64,000 nucleotides of DNA from Sphingomonas aerolata (GCF_003046295.1 NZ_PZZN01000002.1:558001-622000); one strand, 5' to 3'. Shown: positions 43,678 to 52,901, numbered from the stretch's first letter. Made by a program: numbers and translations. The notes: generated by a model from the sequence alone, not told the origin.

Positions 43678-46197
43678 CTAGTAGATTCCGCCCTGTCTTT
43701 GCAAGAAATCGCTGTCGCGCGGAGCCTCTGCCTTGGGGGCGGCGGTCGGTGCGGTGGTGGTGGTGGGGGCGGGGCCCGCACGGCGCGCGGCACGCCGCGG
43801 TTCGCTTTCGGGCTTGAACGCTTCCCAGATGACGCCCGGCTTGGGATCATCGGTGTTCGGCCATGTCCCATAGACCGGGCGGCCGCTCCCCCGGTCGATC
43901 CGGACCATCCGGATGCCCGCGGGTGCGCGGAATGGCAGCTTGGGCAGATCGGCATAGGCCTTGACCGCGAACTGCTTGAAGATCGGCGCGGCCAGCGTGC
44001 CGCCCTGCGCTGCGCTGCCAAGGTTCCGCGGCGTATCGAAGCCGATATACAGGCCGCCGACATATTGCGGGGTTCCGCCGATGAACCAGACGTCGGTCGG
44101 GCCATTATTCGTGCCCGTCTTGCCGAACATCGGCCGATCGAGATCGCGCAGCGTCACCGCGGTGCCGCGCTGGACGACCCCTTCGGTGATGTGGACCATC
44201 TGATAGGCGGTCATCGCGTCGAGCACCTGGCGCTGGCGCGCGACCGGACGCGGCATCGGCTTGCCGTCCCAATCGGGTGCGTTGCACCGGTCGCAGGCGC
44301 GCCAGTTCTCGGGCCAGATTACCTTGCCGTGCCGATCCTGCACGAAGTCGATCAGTGACGGCGGGCCACCTTTGCCGTTGTTCGCGAGGATCGAATAGGC
44401 GTTGACCATCCGCCCCACGGTCGTCTCGCCGGCACCCAGCGCGAAGGAGAGATAGGGCGCGTAATCGCCGACGCCCATCTTCTTGATAGTGGCCACGACC
44501 TTGGGCATGCCGGTCTGCGCGGCGGCGCGGACCGTCATCAGGTTGCGCGACTGTTCGATGCCCCAGCGCATCGTGTGCGGCCCGGCGCCGCGCGAATTGC
44601 CGAAGTTGCGGAAGCATTTCTGCCCCAGTCGTGCGCCCTGATAGACGCAGAACGGCCCGTCGACGATGATCGAGGCGGGCGTCATCCCGTTGTCGAGCGC
44701 GGCGGAATAGACGATCGGCTTGATCGTCGATCCAGGCTGGCGCATCGCCTGGGTGGCGCGGTTGAACGCCTGGAGCCGGTCGTCGAAGCCGCCCTGCATC
44801 GCCAGCACGCGGCCGCTGGCAGGCTCCTCGACGACGAACGCACCCGAAACCTTGGGGATCGCCCGGAGCGCGAACTCGCCGCCTTCGGGCGCGACCGCGA
44901 TGATGTCACCCGTCTTGATCGCCCCGAACGCATTGCCGCCCTTGCCGCGCACCGCCATCTGCGCGGCATAGCGCGGCAGCGTGCCGGTCTTGCCGGTGCG
45001 GAAGCCGAGGTTCCAGCTATTGCCGTCCTTGCCGGTCACGATCGCCGCGACCCAGTTGCGGTAATCGAGCGCGATGTTGCTGTTGAGCAGCGGCTGGAGC
45101 CAGTTGTCGTCCTCGATCTCGACATGGCGGATTGGTCCATTCCAGCCGCGCCCGCTGTCGAAGCGGACCAGACCATCACGCAAGGCCTGCTGCGCCAGAT
45201 CCTGCAACCGCGTGTCGAACGAGGTCCGCACCCAGAGGCCGCCCGAGTAGACGCTGTAAGGGCCGTCCTTCGCGCTTTCGCCGAACTTGGCCATCAGCTG
45301 GCGGCGGACTTCCTCGACAAAATAGCCGCCGACGCTTTCAAACCGCGGCGTGCGTCGCAGCACGACGCCGAGCGGTTCGGCGTTCGCCGTATCGAACTGC
45401 GCGCGGGTGATGAACCCGTTCTCGAGCATCCGGTCGAGTACATAGTTACGCCGCGTCATTGCGCGGTCGTGATAGCGCACCGGATCATAATTCGACGGAC
45501 CTTTGGGCAGGATCGCGAGATAGGCGATCTGTGCGAGATCGAGCTGGTCGAGGTCCTTGTCGAAATAGGCGTGGCTGGCGGCTTCGACGCCGAACGCGTT
45601 CCGGCCAAGCGCGATCTGGTTCAGATAGAGTTCGAGGATCTGCGGCTTGGTCAGCGTATCCTCGATTTTATACGCCAGCACTGCTTCGCGAAGCTTGCGC
45701 GTCGGCGAATATTCGTTGCCGATCAGAAGGTTCTTGGCGACCTGCTGCGTGATCGTCGATCCGCCGCGGGCGCGTCGGCCGCTGCCGATCTTCGAGACAT
45801 AGTCGAAGACCGCGCCGGCAAGCCCCGGAAAGTCGACGCCGTGATGCTCGAAGAACGACTTGTCCTCCGCCGCCAGAAACGCATTGATCAGCATCGGCGG
45901 ATATTCTGCGAAGCTGAGCTCGACGCGACGTTCGCGCGCATAGCTGTGGATCGGGGCCCCATCGATCCCGCGCACATTGGTCGGCAAGGGCGGTTCGTAG
46001 GTGCGCAGCGTATCGACCGAAGGAAGGTCGCGGACGACGATCAGCCAGAAGCCGAACAGCGCGATCAGCCCGAGGCCGAACAACGCGAGCGCCGCCTTGG
46101 TCCATCGGCTCGCCCAGACGCGCGCGACACTGCCGCGCAGCCTGTCGGTGGTCCGGCGGGTCGCCGTCGAAGAGTTTGGGGAAGGATCGGACGCCAT
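43678..46197 (-). CDS. mrcA: Penicillin-binding protein 1A
   Basis: An 839-residue bifunctional peptidoglycan synthase. A membrane anchor (ALALFGLGLIALFGFWLIVV) lies near residues 36-55. The glycosyltransferase domain has AFLAAEDKSFFEHHGVDFPG, RGGSTITQQVAKNLL, RKLREAVLAYKIE and LYLNQIALGRNAFGVEAAS. The transpeptidase domain has SxxK in QPGSTIKPIVYSA near 485, SRN in GIEQSRNLMTV, and KTG in MFGKTGTNNGPTDVWF near 690. The tail is basic and Ala/Pro-rich. Divergent from hrpB. Confidence 0.95.
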   Translation of the reverse strand: MASDPSPNSSTATRRTTDRLRGSVARVWASRWTKAALALFGLGLIALFGFWLIVVRDLPSVDTLRTYEPPLPTNVRGIDGAPIHSYARERRVELSFAEYPPMLINAFLAAEDKSFFEHHGVDFPGLAGAVFDYVSKIGSGRRARGGSTITQQVAKNLLIGNEYSPTRKLREAVLAYKIEDTLTKPQILELYLNQIALGRNAFGVEAASHAYFDKDLDQLDLAQIAYLAILPKGPSNYDPVRYHDRAMTRRNYVLDRMLENGFITRAQFDTANAEPLGVVLRRTPRFESVGGYFVEEVRRQLMAKFGESAKDGPYSVYSGGLWVRTSFDTRLQDLAQQALRDGLVRFDSGRGWNGPIRHVEIEDDNWLQPLLNSNIALDYRNWVAAIVTGKDGNSWNLGFRTGKTGTLPRYAAQMAVRGKGGNAFGAIKTGDIIAVAPEGGEFALRAIPKVSGAFVVEEPASGRVLAMQGGFDDRLQAFNRATQAMRQPGSTIKPIVYSAALDNGMTPASIIVDGPFCVYQGARLGQKCFRNFGNSRGAGPHTMRWGIEQSRNLMTVRAAAQTGMPKVVATIKKMGVGDYAPYLSFALGAGETTVGRMVNAYSILANNGKGGPPSLIDFVQDRHGKVIWPENWRACDRCNAPDWDGKPMPRPVARQRQVLDAMTAYQMVHITEGVVQRGTAVTLRDLDRPMFGKTGTNNGPTDVWFIGGTPQYVGGLYIGFDTPRNLGSAAQGGTLAAPIFKQFAVKAYADLPKLPFRAPAGIRMVRIDRGSGRPVYGTWPNTDDPKPGVIWEAFKPESEPRRAARRAGPAPTTTTAPTAAPKAEAPRDSDFLQRQGGIY

Positions 46198-46337
46198 ATT
46201 CGTGCCCCGCGTCTAGCAGGTTCGCGCGTCCTTGCCAGCCGCGTTCGGCGGGGTGGGGGCTGGACACGACGGTCGCGGTGGTGCGCGGACCCCTGAAAAG
46301 CGGTTGCGCCACGATCGATCTGTGGCAGCAGGCGGCG

Positions 46338-48869
46338 ATGACCCCGCCGCCGCTTCCGATCCTTGCCGTCCTGCCCGACCTGCTCGCTGCGCTGCGTGCG
46401 CGGTCCTCCGCCGTGCTCGTCGCGCCGCCGGGCGCGGGCAAGACGACGGCGGTCGCGCCTGCGCTGCTCGAGCAAGCCTGGTGCACCGGCGAGATCCTGC
46501 TGCTCTCACCCCGGCGCCTCGCCGCGCGCGCCGCGGCGGAGCGCATGGCGGCGACGGCGGGCGAGCCGGTCGGCCGGACCTATGGCTATGCGACGCGGAT
46601 GGACAGCAAGCGATCCGCGGCGACGCGCGTGACGGTCGTCACCGAGGGCATCTTCGTCGCGCGGATCCAGTCCGATCCAGAACTGGCGGGGGTGTCCGCG
46701 GTGCTGTTCGACGAGGTGCACGAACGCAGCCTCGACGGCGATTTCGGGCTCGCGCTCGCCCTCGATGTGCAGGCGGGCTTCCGTCCCGACCTGCGGCTGG
46801 TCGCGATGTCGGCGACGCTCGACGGGGCGCGGTTCGCAGCGGTGATGGACGACGCGCCGGTGATCGAGAGCGAGGGGCGGAGCTATCCGCTGACGCTGCG
46901 GCATATCGGTCGCGCGGCCGAGGCGCGGATCGAGGATGGCATGGCGGCGGCGATCCGCCGCGCGCTTGGCGAGGAGCAGGGCGGCGTGCTCGCCTTCCTG
47001 CCCGGCGTCGCGGAGATCGAACGGATCGCAGACCGGCTCGCGAACCTGCCCGACGACATCGTCGTGCACGAACTCCATGGCAGCCTCGATCCGGCCGCGC
47101 AGCGTGCGGCAATCCTTCCCGAACCCGATGGCCGTCGCAAGGTCGTGCTGGCGACCAGCATCGCCGAGACCAGCCTGACGCTCGACGGGATCCGGATCGT
47201 CATCGATTCCGGTCTCGCGCGGCGTCCGCGTTACGATCGCGCGGCGGGCATGACCCGCCTCGTCACCGAACGCGCGAGCCAGGCCGCGGTCACGCAGCGC
47301 GCCGGCCGGGCCGCGCGTCTGGGCCCCGGCACCGCCTACCGGTTGTGGGAAGAGGCCGCGACCGCGGGACTGCCGCGATACGATCCGCCCGAAATCCTCG
47401 AGGCCGATCTGTCCGCGCTTTTACTCGCCTGCGCCTTGTGGGGTGTCGCCGATCCCCGCGACCTGCGCTGGATCGATGCGCCGCCCGCTGCGGCGATCGA
47501 CGAGGCGCTGCGCCGGCTGGCGACGCTCGAGGCGATCGACGCGGACGGTCGCCCGACGGCGCATGGCCGCGCGATCGCGAAGCTGCCGATGCCGCCACGC
47601 CTTGCCCACATGCTGTTGCGCGCCGGGGAGCGGGGGCTGGCCGAGATCGCCGCGCAGGTCGCGGTGCTGCTCGGCGAGCGCGGGATCGGTGGTCAGGACG
47701 TCGATGTCGAAACCCGCCTGCGCCGCTGGAAGACCGAACGTGGCGTGAAGGCACAAGCCGCGCGCGGGATGGCGGATAGATGGGCCAAACTCGCTCCCCC
47801 TCCCGCGAGCGGGAGGGGGCCGGGGGGTGGGCGCCCGGTTTCGACGTCGCGCACCGCGGATGGCGCGAGCCCACCCCCCAACCCCCTCCCGCTTGCGGGA
47901 GGGGGGGTAGATGTTTGCGTGGCGCTGGGGTTTCCGGACCGCGTTGCGCGTCGTCGCGATGCGTCGGGCGAGACTTGGGCGTCGGTTGGGGGGCGGGGGT
48001 TCAGGCTCGATCCGACCTCGCCGCTCGCCCGCGCGGAATGGCTTGCGGTCGCAGATACGCAAGGGGCCGCGGCGGGCGCGCGGATCCTGTCCGCGGCGGT
48101 GATCGACCAGCCGACGGTCGAGGCGCTGTTCGCCGATCGGATCGAATCGCGCCGCACGGTCAGCTTCGACCCAGCGACCGGCGGTATCCAGGCGCTACGC
48201 GACCGGCGGCTCGGCGCGATCCGGCTGTCGAGCGGTCCGGACAGCGGCGCGGATCCCGACGCGATCCTCGCCGCGCTGCTGGAGGCGGTTCGCGAGCACG
48301 GTCTTTCGCTGCTGCCGTGGAGCGACGGCGGGCAGGCGTTGCGCGACCGCGCCGCCTATGCAGGCGTGCCGCTCGACGATGCGGCGTTGCTCGACCGCCT
48401 GGACGAATGGCTCGCGCCGCTGCTCGTCGGAAAGCGCCGACTCGATGCGATCGCCCCGGGGGCACTCGTCGAGGCGTTGCGCAACCTCCTCGGCTGGGAT
48501 GCGATGCAGACGATCAACCGCCTCGCGCCGCCCGATTTCACGAGTCCGGCGGGCAGCACGCACGCGATCGACTATGCCGCCGAGGGAGGGCCCCGTGTCG
48601 AGCTGCGCGTCCAGGCGCTGTTCGGGCTCGGCGTGCACCCGACCATCGGCGAAGCGCGCGTCCCGCTGGTGCTGAGCCTCACGTCACCGGCGGGACGCCC
48701 GATCCAGACGACGCGCGATCTGCCCGGGTTCTGGGCGGGGAGCTGGGTCGCGGTCGCCAAGGAAATGCGCGGTCGCTACCCCAAGCATCCCTGGCCCGAC
48801 GATCCCGCCGCGGCATCGGCGACGCTGCGCACGAAAAAGGCGGATGCAAGGGGCGCAACTTCGCGATAA
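46338..48869 (+). CDS. hrpB: ATP-dependent helicase HrpB with an in-frame palindromic insert
   Basis: An 843-residue DEAH-type helicase. Motifs are Walker A VAPPGAGKTTAV near 29, SPRRLAARA, DEVHERSLDGD near 124, MSATLDGARF, FLPGVAEIERI, ATSIAETSLTLDGI and TQRAGRAARLGPG. The C-terminal HrpB domain (RTVSFDPATGGIQALRDRRL, LRNLLGWDAMQTINRLAPPDF with TSPAGSTHAIDY, and GRYPKHPWPDDP) is intact. Residues about 486-523 (LAPPPASGRGPGGGRPVS and PPPNPLPLAGGGVDV) are encoded by a palindromic repeat in the linker before the C-terminal part. The start at 46338 fits the family. It is divergent from PBP1A. Function: probable RNA helicase of unsettled role. Confidence 0.93.
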   Translation: MTPPPLPILAVLPDLLAALRARSSAVLVAPPGAGKTTAVAPALLEQAWCTGEILLLSPRRLAARAAAERMAATAGEPVGRTYGYATRMDSKRSAATRVTVVTEGIFVARIQSDPELAGVSAVLFDEVHERSLDGDFGLALALDVQAGFRPDLRLVAMSATLDGARFAAVMDDAPVIESEGRSYPLTLRHIGRAAEARIEDGMAAAIRRALGEEQGGVLAFLPGVAEIERIADRLANLPDDIVVHELHGSLDPAAQRAAILPEPDGRRKVVLATSIAETSLTLDGIRIVIDSGLARRPRYDRAAGMTRLVTERASQAAVTQRAGRAARLGPGTAYRLWEEAATAGLPRYDPPEILEADLSALLLACALWGVADPRDLRWIDAPPAAAIDEALRRLATLEAIDADGRPTAHGRAIAKLPMPPRLAHMLLRAGERGLAEIAAQVAVLLGERGIGGQDVDVETRLRRWKTERGVKAQAARGMADRWAKLAPPPASGRGPGGGRPVSTSRTADGASPPPNPLPLAGGGVDVCVALGFPDRVARRRDASGETWASVGGRGFRLDPTSPLARAEWLAVADTQGAAAGARILSAAVIDQPTVEALFADRIESRRTVSFDPATGGIQALRDRRLGAIRLSSGPDSGADPDAILAALLEAVREHGLSLLPWSDGGQALRDRAAYAGVPLDDAALLDRLDEWLAPLLVGKRRLDAIAPGALVEALRNLLGWDAMQTINRLAPPDFTSPAGSTHAIDYAAEGGPRVELRVQALFGLGVHPTIGEARVPLVLSLTSPAGRPIQTTRDLPGFWAGSWVAVAKEMRGRYPKHPWPDDPAAASATLRTKKADARGATSR
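47794..47907. repeat. Palindromic element, family B, inside hrpB
   Basis: Two 39-base inverted arms (47794-47832 and 47869-47907) match with about four mismatches. Each arm contains a hairpin core (CTCCCGC, A or G, AGCGGGAG) and ends in GGGTGGGC. The element is 114 bases, exactly 38 codons, and leaves the hrpB frame open. A degraded relative lies inside ylxR (62967-63074). Confidence 0.8.
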
Positions 48870-48878
48870 GGGGAGCCC

Positions 48879-49160
48879 ATGCCAACCGCCCGTATCTTCC
48901 AGCGCCCCAAGAACGCCATGCAGTCCGGCAAGCACCGGACCGACAGCTGGCAGCTCGAATTCGAACCCTCGGAGCCCAAGCGCCCCGACCCGCTGACCGG
49001 CTGGGCCGGCAGCGGCGACACGCGCGACCAGCTCCGCCTGTTCTTCCCGACCGCCGAGGCCGCGATCGCGCATTGCGAGCGTGAAGGGTTCGGCTACACG
49101 GTCGTACCGGCGCCGCAGAAGACGCTGAAGCTGCAGAGCTACGCGGACAACTTCAAATAA
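48879..49160 (+). CDS. ETC complex I subunit, NDUFS4-like
   Basis: A 93-residue protein of the 'ETC complex I subunit conserved region' family, the bacterial counterpart of the mitochondrial 18-kDa accessory subunit NDUFS4. Signatures are ARIFQRPKNAMQSGKHRTDS, WQLEFEPSEPKRPDPLTGWA, GSGDTRDQLRLFFPTAEAAI and FGYTVVPA. It should attach to the peripheral arm of NADH dehydrogenase. AAGGGGAG precedes the ATG. It follows hrpB by 9 bases, an accidental-looking pairing. Confidence 0.92.
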   Translation: MPTARIFQRPKNAMQSGKHRTDSWQLEFEPSEPKRPDPLTGWAGSGDTRDQLRLFFPTAEAAIAHCEREGFGYTVVPAPQKTLKLQSYADNFK

Positions 49161-49217
49161 GCGACTACCCGACGCCGTTCCGGCAACGGCGTTGAAATCG
49201 GCTCAGCGCGCGCGTCG

Positions 49218-49721
49218 CTAGAGGATCGCTCCCGCGAGGATCAGCAGCATCTTCGCGTCGATCGCGACGCCCGCCTCGCGCTTCGCCGCGACGAAGGCGG
49301 GAATGTCGGCGAGCGGTACGCGGTGCACGGTGATGTTCTCGTCACCATCGCCGCCGCCGTCGCCGACCTTGGTCAGCCCGGTCGCACGGACCAGCGTGAA
49401 GCATTCGGACGTCATCCCCGGCGACGAATAGAAGAGCCCCAGATCCTCGATCGCGGCCGCGCGGTAGCCGGTTTCCTCTTCGAGCTCGCGCCCGGCGGCG
49501 ACCGTAACGCTCTCGCCCGCGGTCTCGTCACCGACCAGCCCGGCCGGCAGTTCGAGGCAGGCGCGGCCCAGCGGTACGCGAAACTGTTCGACCAAAATGA
49601 CGTCGCCCGCGTCGATCGCGACGATCACGGCCGCGGCGATCTGCCCGCGACGTTCCGCATATTCCCATGTGCCTTCGGTCTGCACGGTCAGGAACTTGCC
49701 CGCCCATACGGTCGTGCTCAT
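49218..49721 (-). CDS. Nudix hydrolase, ADP-ribose pyrophosphatase type
   Basis: A 167-residue Nudix protein. The box is GLVGDETAGESVTVAAGRELEEETGYRA, split here as GESVTVAAGRELEEETGY for the catalytic EExxxE core. VILVEQFRVPLGRACLELPA and FYSSPGMTSECFTLVRA match the ADP-ribose/ADP-sugar pyrophosphatase subgroup. The start at 49721 overlaps the preceding TPM gene stop (ATGA), so it is the last gene of the lemA-TPM-TPM-nudix operon. It probably clears ADP-ribose in the cytoplasm. Confidence 0.88.
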   Translation of the reverse strand: MSTTVWAGKFLTVQTEGTWEYAERRGQIAAAVIVAIDAGDVILVEQFRVPLGRACLELPAGLVGDETAGESVTVAAGRELEEETGYRAAAIEDLGLFYSSPGMTSECFTLVRATGLTKVGDGGGDGDENITVHRVPLADIPAFVAAKREAGVAIDAKMLLILAGAIL

Positions 49722-50389
49722 AATTCGATCAGCCTGTCGGGAAGTTCGTTGATGGCTGCACCGGTTCGCGGGAAATGCTCGGCGAGCACCGTGCCGATCT
49801 GCGCGACGGCATCGGCCATGCCGTCTGCCGGCCGGTCGTCGCGCACCGCGGTGAGCACGGCCGCCATCGCGGCACCCCAGATCTCGTTCGGCACGCGCGA
49901 ATGGATGCCCGAGTCCGCGACGATCTCCGCGCGGTGCTCGGCAAGCGACAGGTACAGCAACACGCCCGTCGCGCCCCGCGTGCGCTTTTCCGCGCCCGCC
50001 CGGAACAGCATCACCGCACGCCTGCGCACCCGCCGCGATTTCGTCGCGCCCGGCGTCAGCGCGAGTCGCAACGCGGGGATAGTGAGCAGCAGGCGCATGC
50101 CCAGGAACACCAGCGTCATCAGGACGAGCGCGATCGCGAACAACGCGCCCTGTGGTGCCGACTGCGCCCACGGATCGACGAGCCGCGCATAGATCTGGTC
50201 GGCCGCCACCGGGTGCAGCGCGAGCACCGCAAGGCTCAGCAGCATGGCAAGCACGGACCATTGCAGCGAGACGTCGTGATAGGCGTCGGACTGGCGCGCG
50301 ACGATCGTGACGATCTCGCCCGTCGTCGTGGTTTCGGCCTGCGTCACCGCGGCGGTGACGCGGCCGTGATCGGCTTCGCTCAACCGCAT
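49718..50389 (-). CDS. TPM-domain membrane protein
   Basis: A 223-residue protein of the TPM (DUF477) family. It starts with MRLSEADHGRVTAAVTQAET and TTTGEIVTIVARQSDAYHDV, then has hydrophobic helices (VLAMLLSLAVLALHPV and ALFAIALVLMTLVFLGM) and a C-terminal TPM half with TRGATGVLLYLSLAEHRAEI, VADSGIHSRV and ADGMADAVAQIG. TPM proteins were found as thylakoid phosphatases in plants, but bacterial function is unclear. It starts one base after the stop of the next TPM gene, so the two are co-translated. Confidence 0.82.
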   Translation of the reverse strand: MRLSEADHGRVTAAVTQAETTTTGEIVTIVARQSDAYHDVSLQWSVLAMLLSLAVLALHPVAADQIYARLVDPWAQSAPQGALFAIALVLMTLVFLGMRLLLTIPALRLALTPGATKSRRVRRRAVMLFRAGAEKRTRGATGVLLYLSLAEHRAEIVADSGIHSRVPNEIWGAAMAAVLTAVRDDRPADGMADAVAQIGTVLAEHFPRTGAAINELPDRLIEL

Positions 50390-50390
50390 G

Positions 50391-51242
50391 TCACCAACTC
50401 CCCGATGCGCCGCCGCCGCCGGCGGATCCGCCGCCGCCGCCGCCAAAACCGCCGCCCATCCAGCCACCGCCGCTGCTGTCGCCACCGCCGCCGCCCCAGC
50501 TGCTGCCACCGCCGCCGCCGCGCCGTGACATCTCGTTGGCGATGCTCCACAGCACGATCGGCAGTGTCCCGTTGCCGCCGCCACCGCTTGAATAGCGGGT
50601 ACCGCCGGCACGGCGCGAGATCATCGGAATGACGATCGCGGCGGCCACGATCCCGAAGATGATCAGCCCGATCGGCACGCCGCCACCGTTGCCGGACGGC
50701 GCGCGGCGATGCGTCTTGTCATATTCGGCCGCTGCCGCGCCGACCTTCGCGCGGGCCTCTGCGTCGGGCAAAGCGAGCTGGTCCGCGACCGCATTCGCGC
50801 CCGCGACGATACCGCCGGTCATGTCCCCGGCCTTGAAGCGCGGCAGGATCTGCTGGTTGATCACGACGCTCGAAAACGCGTCGGTCAGGACCGGTTCCAG
50901 CCCATAGCCGACTTCGATCCGTACCTTGCGGTCGTTCGGCGCGACGAGCAGGATCGCGCCGTTATTGGCGTCCTTCAGCCCGACCCCCCAGTTCCGCAGC
51001 AGGCGATAGCCATAATCCTCGATCGGATAGCCCTGCAGATCGGCGATGGTCGCGACGACCAATTGATTGCCGGTCGCCTTTTGCAGATCGTCGAGTCGTT
51101 TGGTGAGCGCCGCCTCGTGCTCGGGCGGGATCACGTTTGCCGAGTCGACGACGAAGCCGGTGAATTTTGGGAATGTCTGGGCGCCTGCGGTGCCGCTGCC
51201 GAGCAGCACCGCGAAGAGGAGCGCCGCGAGGACGCGGATCAT
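50391..51242 (-). CDS. TPM-domain protein with Gly-rich tail (YgcG-like)
   Basis: A 283-residue exported protein: signal MIRVLAALLFAVLLGSGTAGA, then the TPM domain (FTGFVVDSANVIPPEHEAAL, GNQLVVATIADLQGYPIEDY, GYRLLRNWGVGLKDANNGAI and LLVAPNDRKVRIEVGYGLEP), one transmembrane helix (GLIIFGIVAAAIVIPMI) and a long Gly/Ser tail. The tail is typical of YgcG relatives. Together with lemA it forms a conserved operon whose function is unknown, though a membrane-stress role has been proposed. Confidence 0.88.
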   Translation of the reverse strand: MIRVLAALLFAVLLGSGTAGAQTFPKFTGFVVDSANVIPPEHEAALTKRLDDLQKATGNQLVVATIADLQGYPIEDYGYRLLRNWGVGLKDANNGAILLVAPNDRKVRIEVGYGLEPVLTDAFSSVVINQQILPRFKAGDMTGGIVAGANAVADQLALPDAEARAKVGAAAAEYDKTHRRAPSGNGGGVPIGLIIFGIVAAAIVIPMISRRAGGTRYSSGGGGNGTLPIVLWSIANEMSRRGGGGGSSWGGGGGDSSGGGWMGGGFGGGGGGSAGGGGASGSW

Positions 51243-51258
51243 GCCGCCGGCCCCGCGA

Positions 51259-51858
51259 TCAGCTCGCGTTGCCGAAGTTCACCGTCGGTGCCGTCTCGGC
51301 CCCCGGCGTGGTCGCAGCAAACGGCACCATCGGCTTTGCGCCATAGAAGATCTTCGCGCCGACGGCGTCGGGGAAGGTGCGGATCTTGGTGTTATAAGCC
51401 TGGACCGCGCCGTTATAGTCGCGCCGTGCGATCGTGATGCGGTTCTCGGTGCCTTCGAGCTGGCTCATCAGCGTGGTGTAATTGGCCTGGCTCTTCAATT
51501 CGGGATAGGCTTCCTGCAGTCGCTGCAGCGACAACCCGACGGCACCCTGCACGCGCGAGAATTGCTCGATCTTCGCAGGGTCGGTCAGGTCGTCGCCAGA
51601 GACCTGCACCGTGCTCGCCGCGGCGCGCGCCTGCGTCACCTCGACCAGAATGCTCTTTTCCTGCGCGCCGGCCGCCTTGACCGTCGCGACGAGGTTGGGG
51701 ATCAGATCGGCGCGACGCTGATAGTCGTTTTGCACATCGGCCCAGCGCGCCTTCACATTTTCCTCGGCGGTCGGGATGCTGTTGATCCCGCAGCCGCCAA
51801 GCGTCGCCGCGAGCGCAACGACGGCGGATCCGCGAAGAATCTGGGCATAGGACGACAT
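51259..51858 (-). CDS. lemA: LemA family protein
   Basis: A 199-residue LemA protein. A lipoprotein-like signal (GSAVVALAATLGGCGINSIP) precedes the helical domain with NDYQRRADLIPNLVATVKAA, GAQEKSILVEVTQARAAAST and LQEAYPELKSQANYTTLMSQ, followed by LEGTENRITIARRDYNGAVQ and FPDAVGAKIF. The start at 51858 has AGGAGAG upstream. It is first in the lemA-TPM-TPM-nudix operon. The function is unknown; it probably sits in the membrane facing the periplasm. Confidence 0.92.
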   Translation of the reverse strand: MSSYAQILRGSAVVALAATLGGCGINSIPTAEENVKARWADVQNDYQRRADLIPNLVATVKAAGAQEKSILVEVTQARAAASTVQVSGDDLTDPAKIEQFSRVQGAVGLSLQRLQEAYPELKSQANYTTLMSQLEGTENRITIARRDYNGAVQAYNTKIRTFPDAVGAKIFYGAKPMVPFAATTPGAETAPTVNFGNAS

Positions 51859-51962
51859 CGGGGCTCTCCTGCTGGTCTGTATCACCCCCATAGGACAGCG
51901 GACCGGCTTGGCGAAACCGAAATCGATGGCTAGCGTGCGGGGGACTGGAAAAGGGGGCGCAA

Positions 51963-52433
51963 ATGCTCAAGGAATTCAAAGCGTTCATCATGCGCGGCAA
52001 CGTGCTTGATCTGGCTATTGCGGTGATCATCGGGGCGGCGTTCAGCAAGATCGTCACCTCGCTGACCGACGACGTGCTGATGCCGGTGATCGGCAAGATT
52101 TTCGGCGGGCTCGACTTTTCGAGCTATTTCTGGCGGATGGGGCCTGTCCCCGCAAACTATGCCGGTTCGCTCAGCGACTATGCGGCGCTGAAGAAGGCGG
52201 GGGTGCCGTTGCTCGGCTATGGCGCGTTCGCGACGCAGCTCGTCAACTTCGTGATCGTCGCCTTCATCATCTTCATGATCCTGCGCGTCGTGAACCGCGC
52301 GGCGGCGCTGATCGAGCGTGAAACCGCGCGGCTCAAGCGTGAGGAAGAAGCGACTCCGATCGCGCCCGCGCCCGAGCCGGTCGAGATCGCGCTGCTGCGG
52401 GAGATCCGCGACGAACTCAAGGCGCGCGGCTGA
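51963..52433 (+). CDS. mscL: Large-conductance mechanosensitive channel
   Basis: A 156-residue channel. MLKEFKAFIMRGNVLDLAIA with VIIGAAFSKIVTSLTDDVLM gives the N-terminal amphipathic helix and first pore helix; NFVIVAFIIFMILRVVNRAA is the second transmembrane helix, and the C-terminal bundle (LREIRDEL) follows. It opens under membrane tension in osmotic downshock. The periplasmic loop is longer than in E. coli (136 residues), as is common in alphaproteobacteria. GGGGG precedes the ATG. Confidence 0.95.
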   Translation: MLKEFKAFIMRGNVLDLAIAVIIGAAFSKIVTSLTDDVLMPVIGKIFGGLDFSSYFWRMGPVPANYAGSLSDYAALKKAGVPLLGYGAFATQLVNFVIVAFIIFMILRVVNRAAALIERETARLKREEEATPIAPAPEPVEIALLREIRDELKARG

Positions 52434-52441
52434 ACGTCCTG

Positions 52442-52467
52442 TCCCTCTTCCCGCGCTGGGAGGGGGA
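52442..52467. repeat. Possible half REP unit between mscL and the Rrf2 gene
   Basis: CCCTCTTCCCGCG followed by CTGGGAGGGGG forms a short hairpin that resembles half of the family-B core. It fills the gap between the convergent mscL and Rrf2 genes and could serve as a terminator. Confidence 0.4.
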
Positions 52468-52469
52468 GA

Positions 52470-52901
52470 TCAGGCTGCGGCCAGATCCTCGGCATTGGCA
52501 TCCGCCAGGCTCGTGCCGTCGAGGATCCGCGCAGTCTCGTCGCGGACGCGCATCATCGCAAAGCGGATCGCGCAGTCTGCCTCGCTCTTGCAGTCGAGGC
52601 AGGGCTGATAGGCCGTCCGGCTGACGCAAGGCACCAGCGCGAGCGGGCCCTCGATGATCCGGATGATCTCGCCGAGCGAGATCAGGTGGCTGGGGCGCGA
52701 CAGGCGATAGCCGCCCATCTTGCCGCGATGGCTGTGCAGCAAGCCGGACTCGCGCAGGTCCGCAAGGATCAGCTCGAGAAACTTGCGCGGGACATTGGCC
52801 TCGGCCGCGATGCGGGTCATCGGGATCGGTGGACCCCCGACCGGGGCGCCGCCAAGGAAGATCATCGCGCGAAGCGCGTAGCGAGAGCGCTGCGTCAACA
52901 T
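52470..52901 (-). CDS. Rrf2 family transcriptional regulator
   Basis: A 143-residue Rrf2 regulator. The winged-helix begins MLTQRSRYALRAMIFLGG, with RIAAEANVPRKFLELILADL and HSHRGKMGGYRLSRPSHLIS as recognition and wing. A four-cysteine patch (CVSRTAYQPCLDCKSEADC) suggests an iron-sulfur or redox-sensing site, as in IscR/NsrR relatives, though the spacing differs from IscR. The start at 52901 begins the conserved domain; the ATG is preceded by TGTATT rather than a ribosome site, so the transcript may be nearly leaderless. Targets are unknown. Confidence 0.87.
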   Translation of the reverse strand: MLTQRSRYALRAMIFLGGAPVGGPPIPMTRIAAEANVPRKFLELILADLRESGLLHSHRGKMGGYRLSRPSHLISLGEIIRIIEGPLALVPCVSRTAYQPCLDCKSEADCAIRFAMMRVRDETARILDGTSLADANAEDLAAA

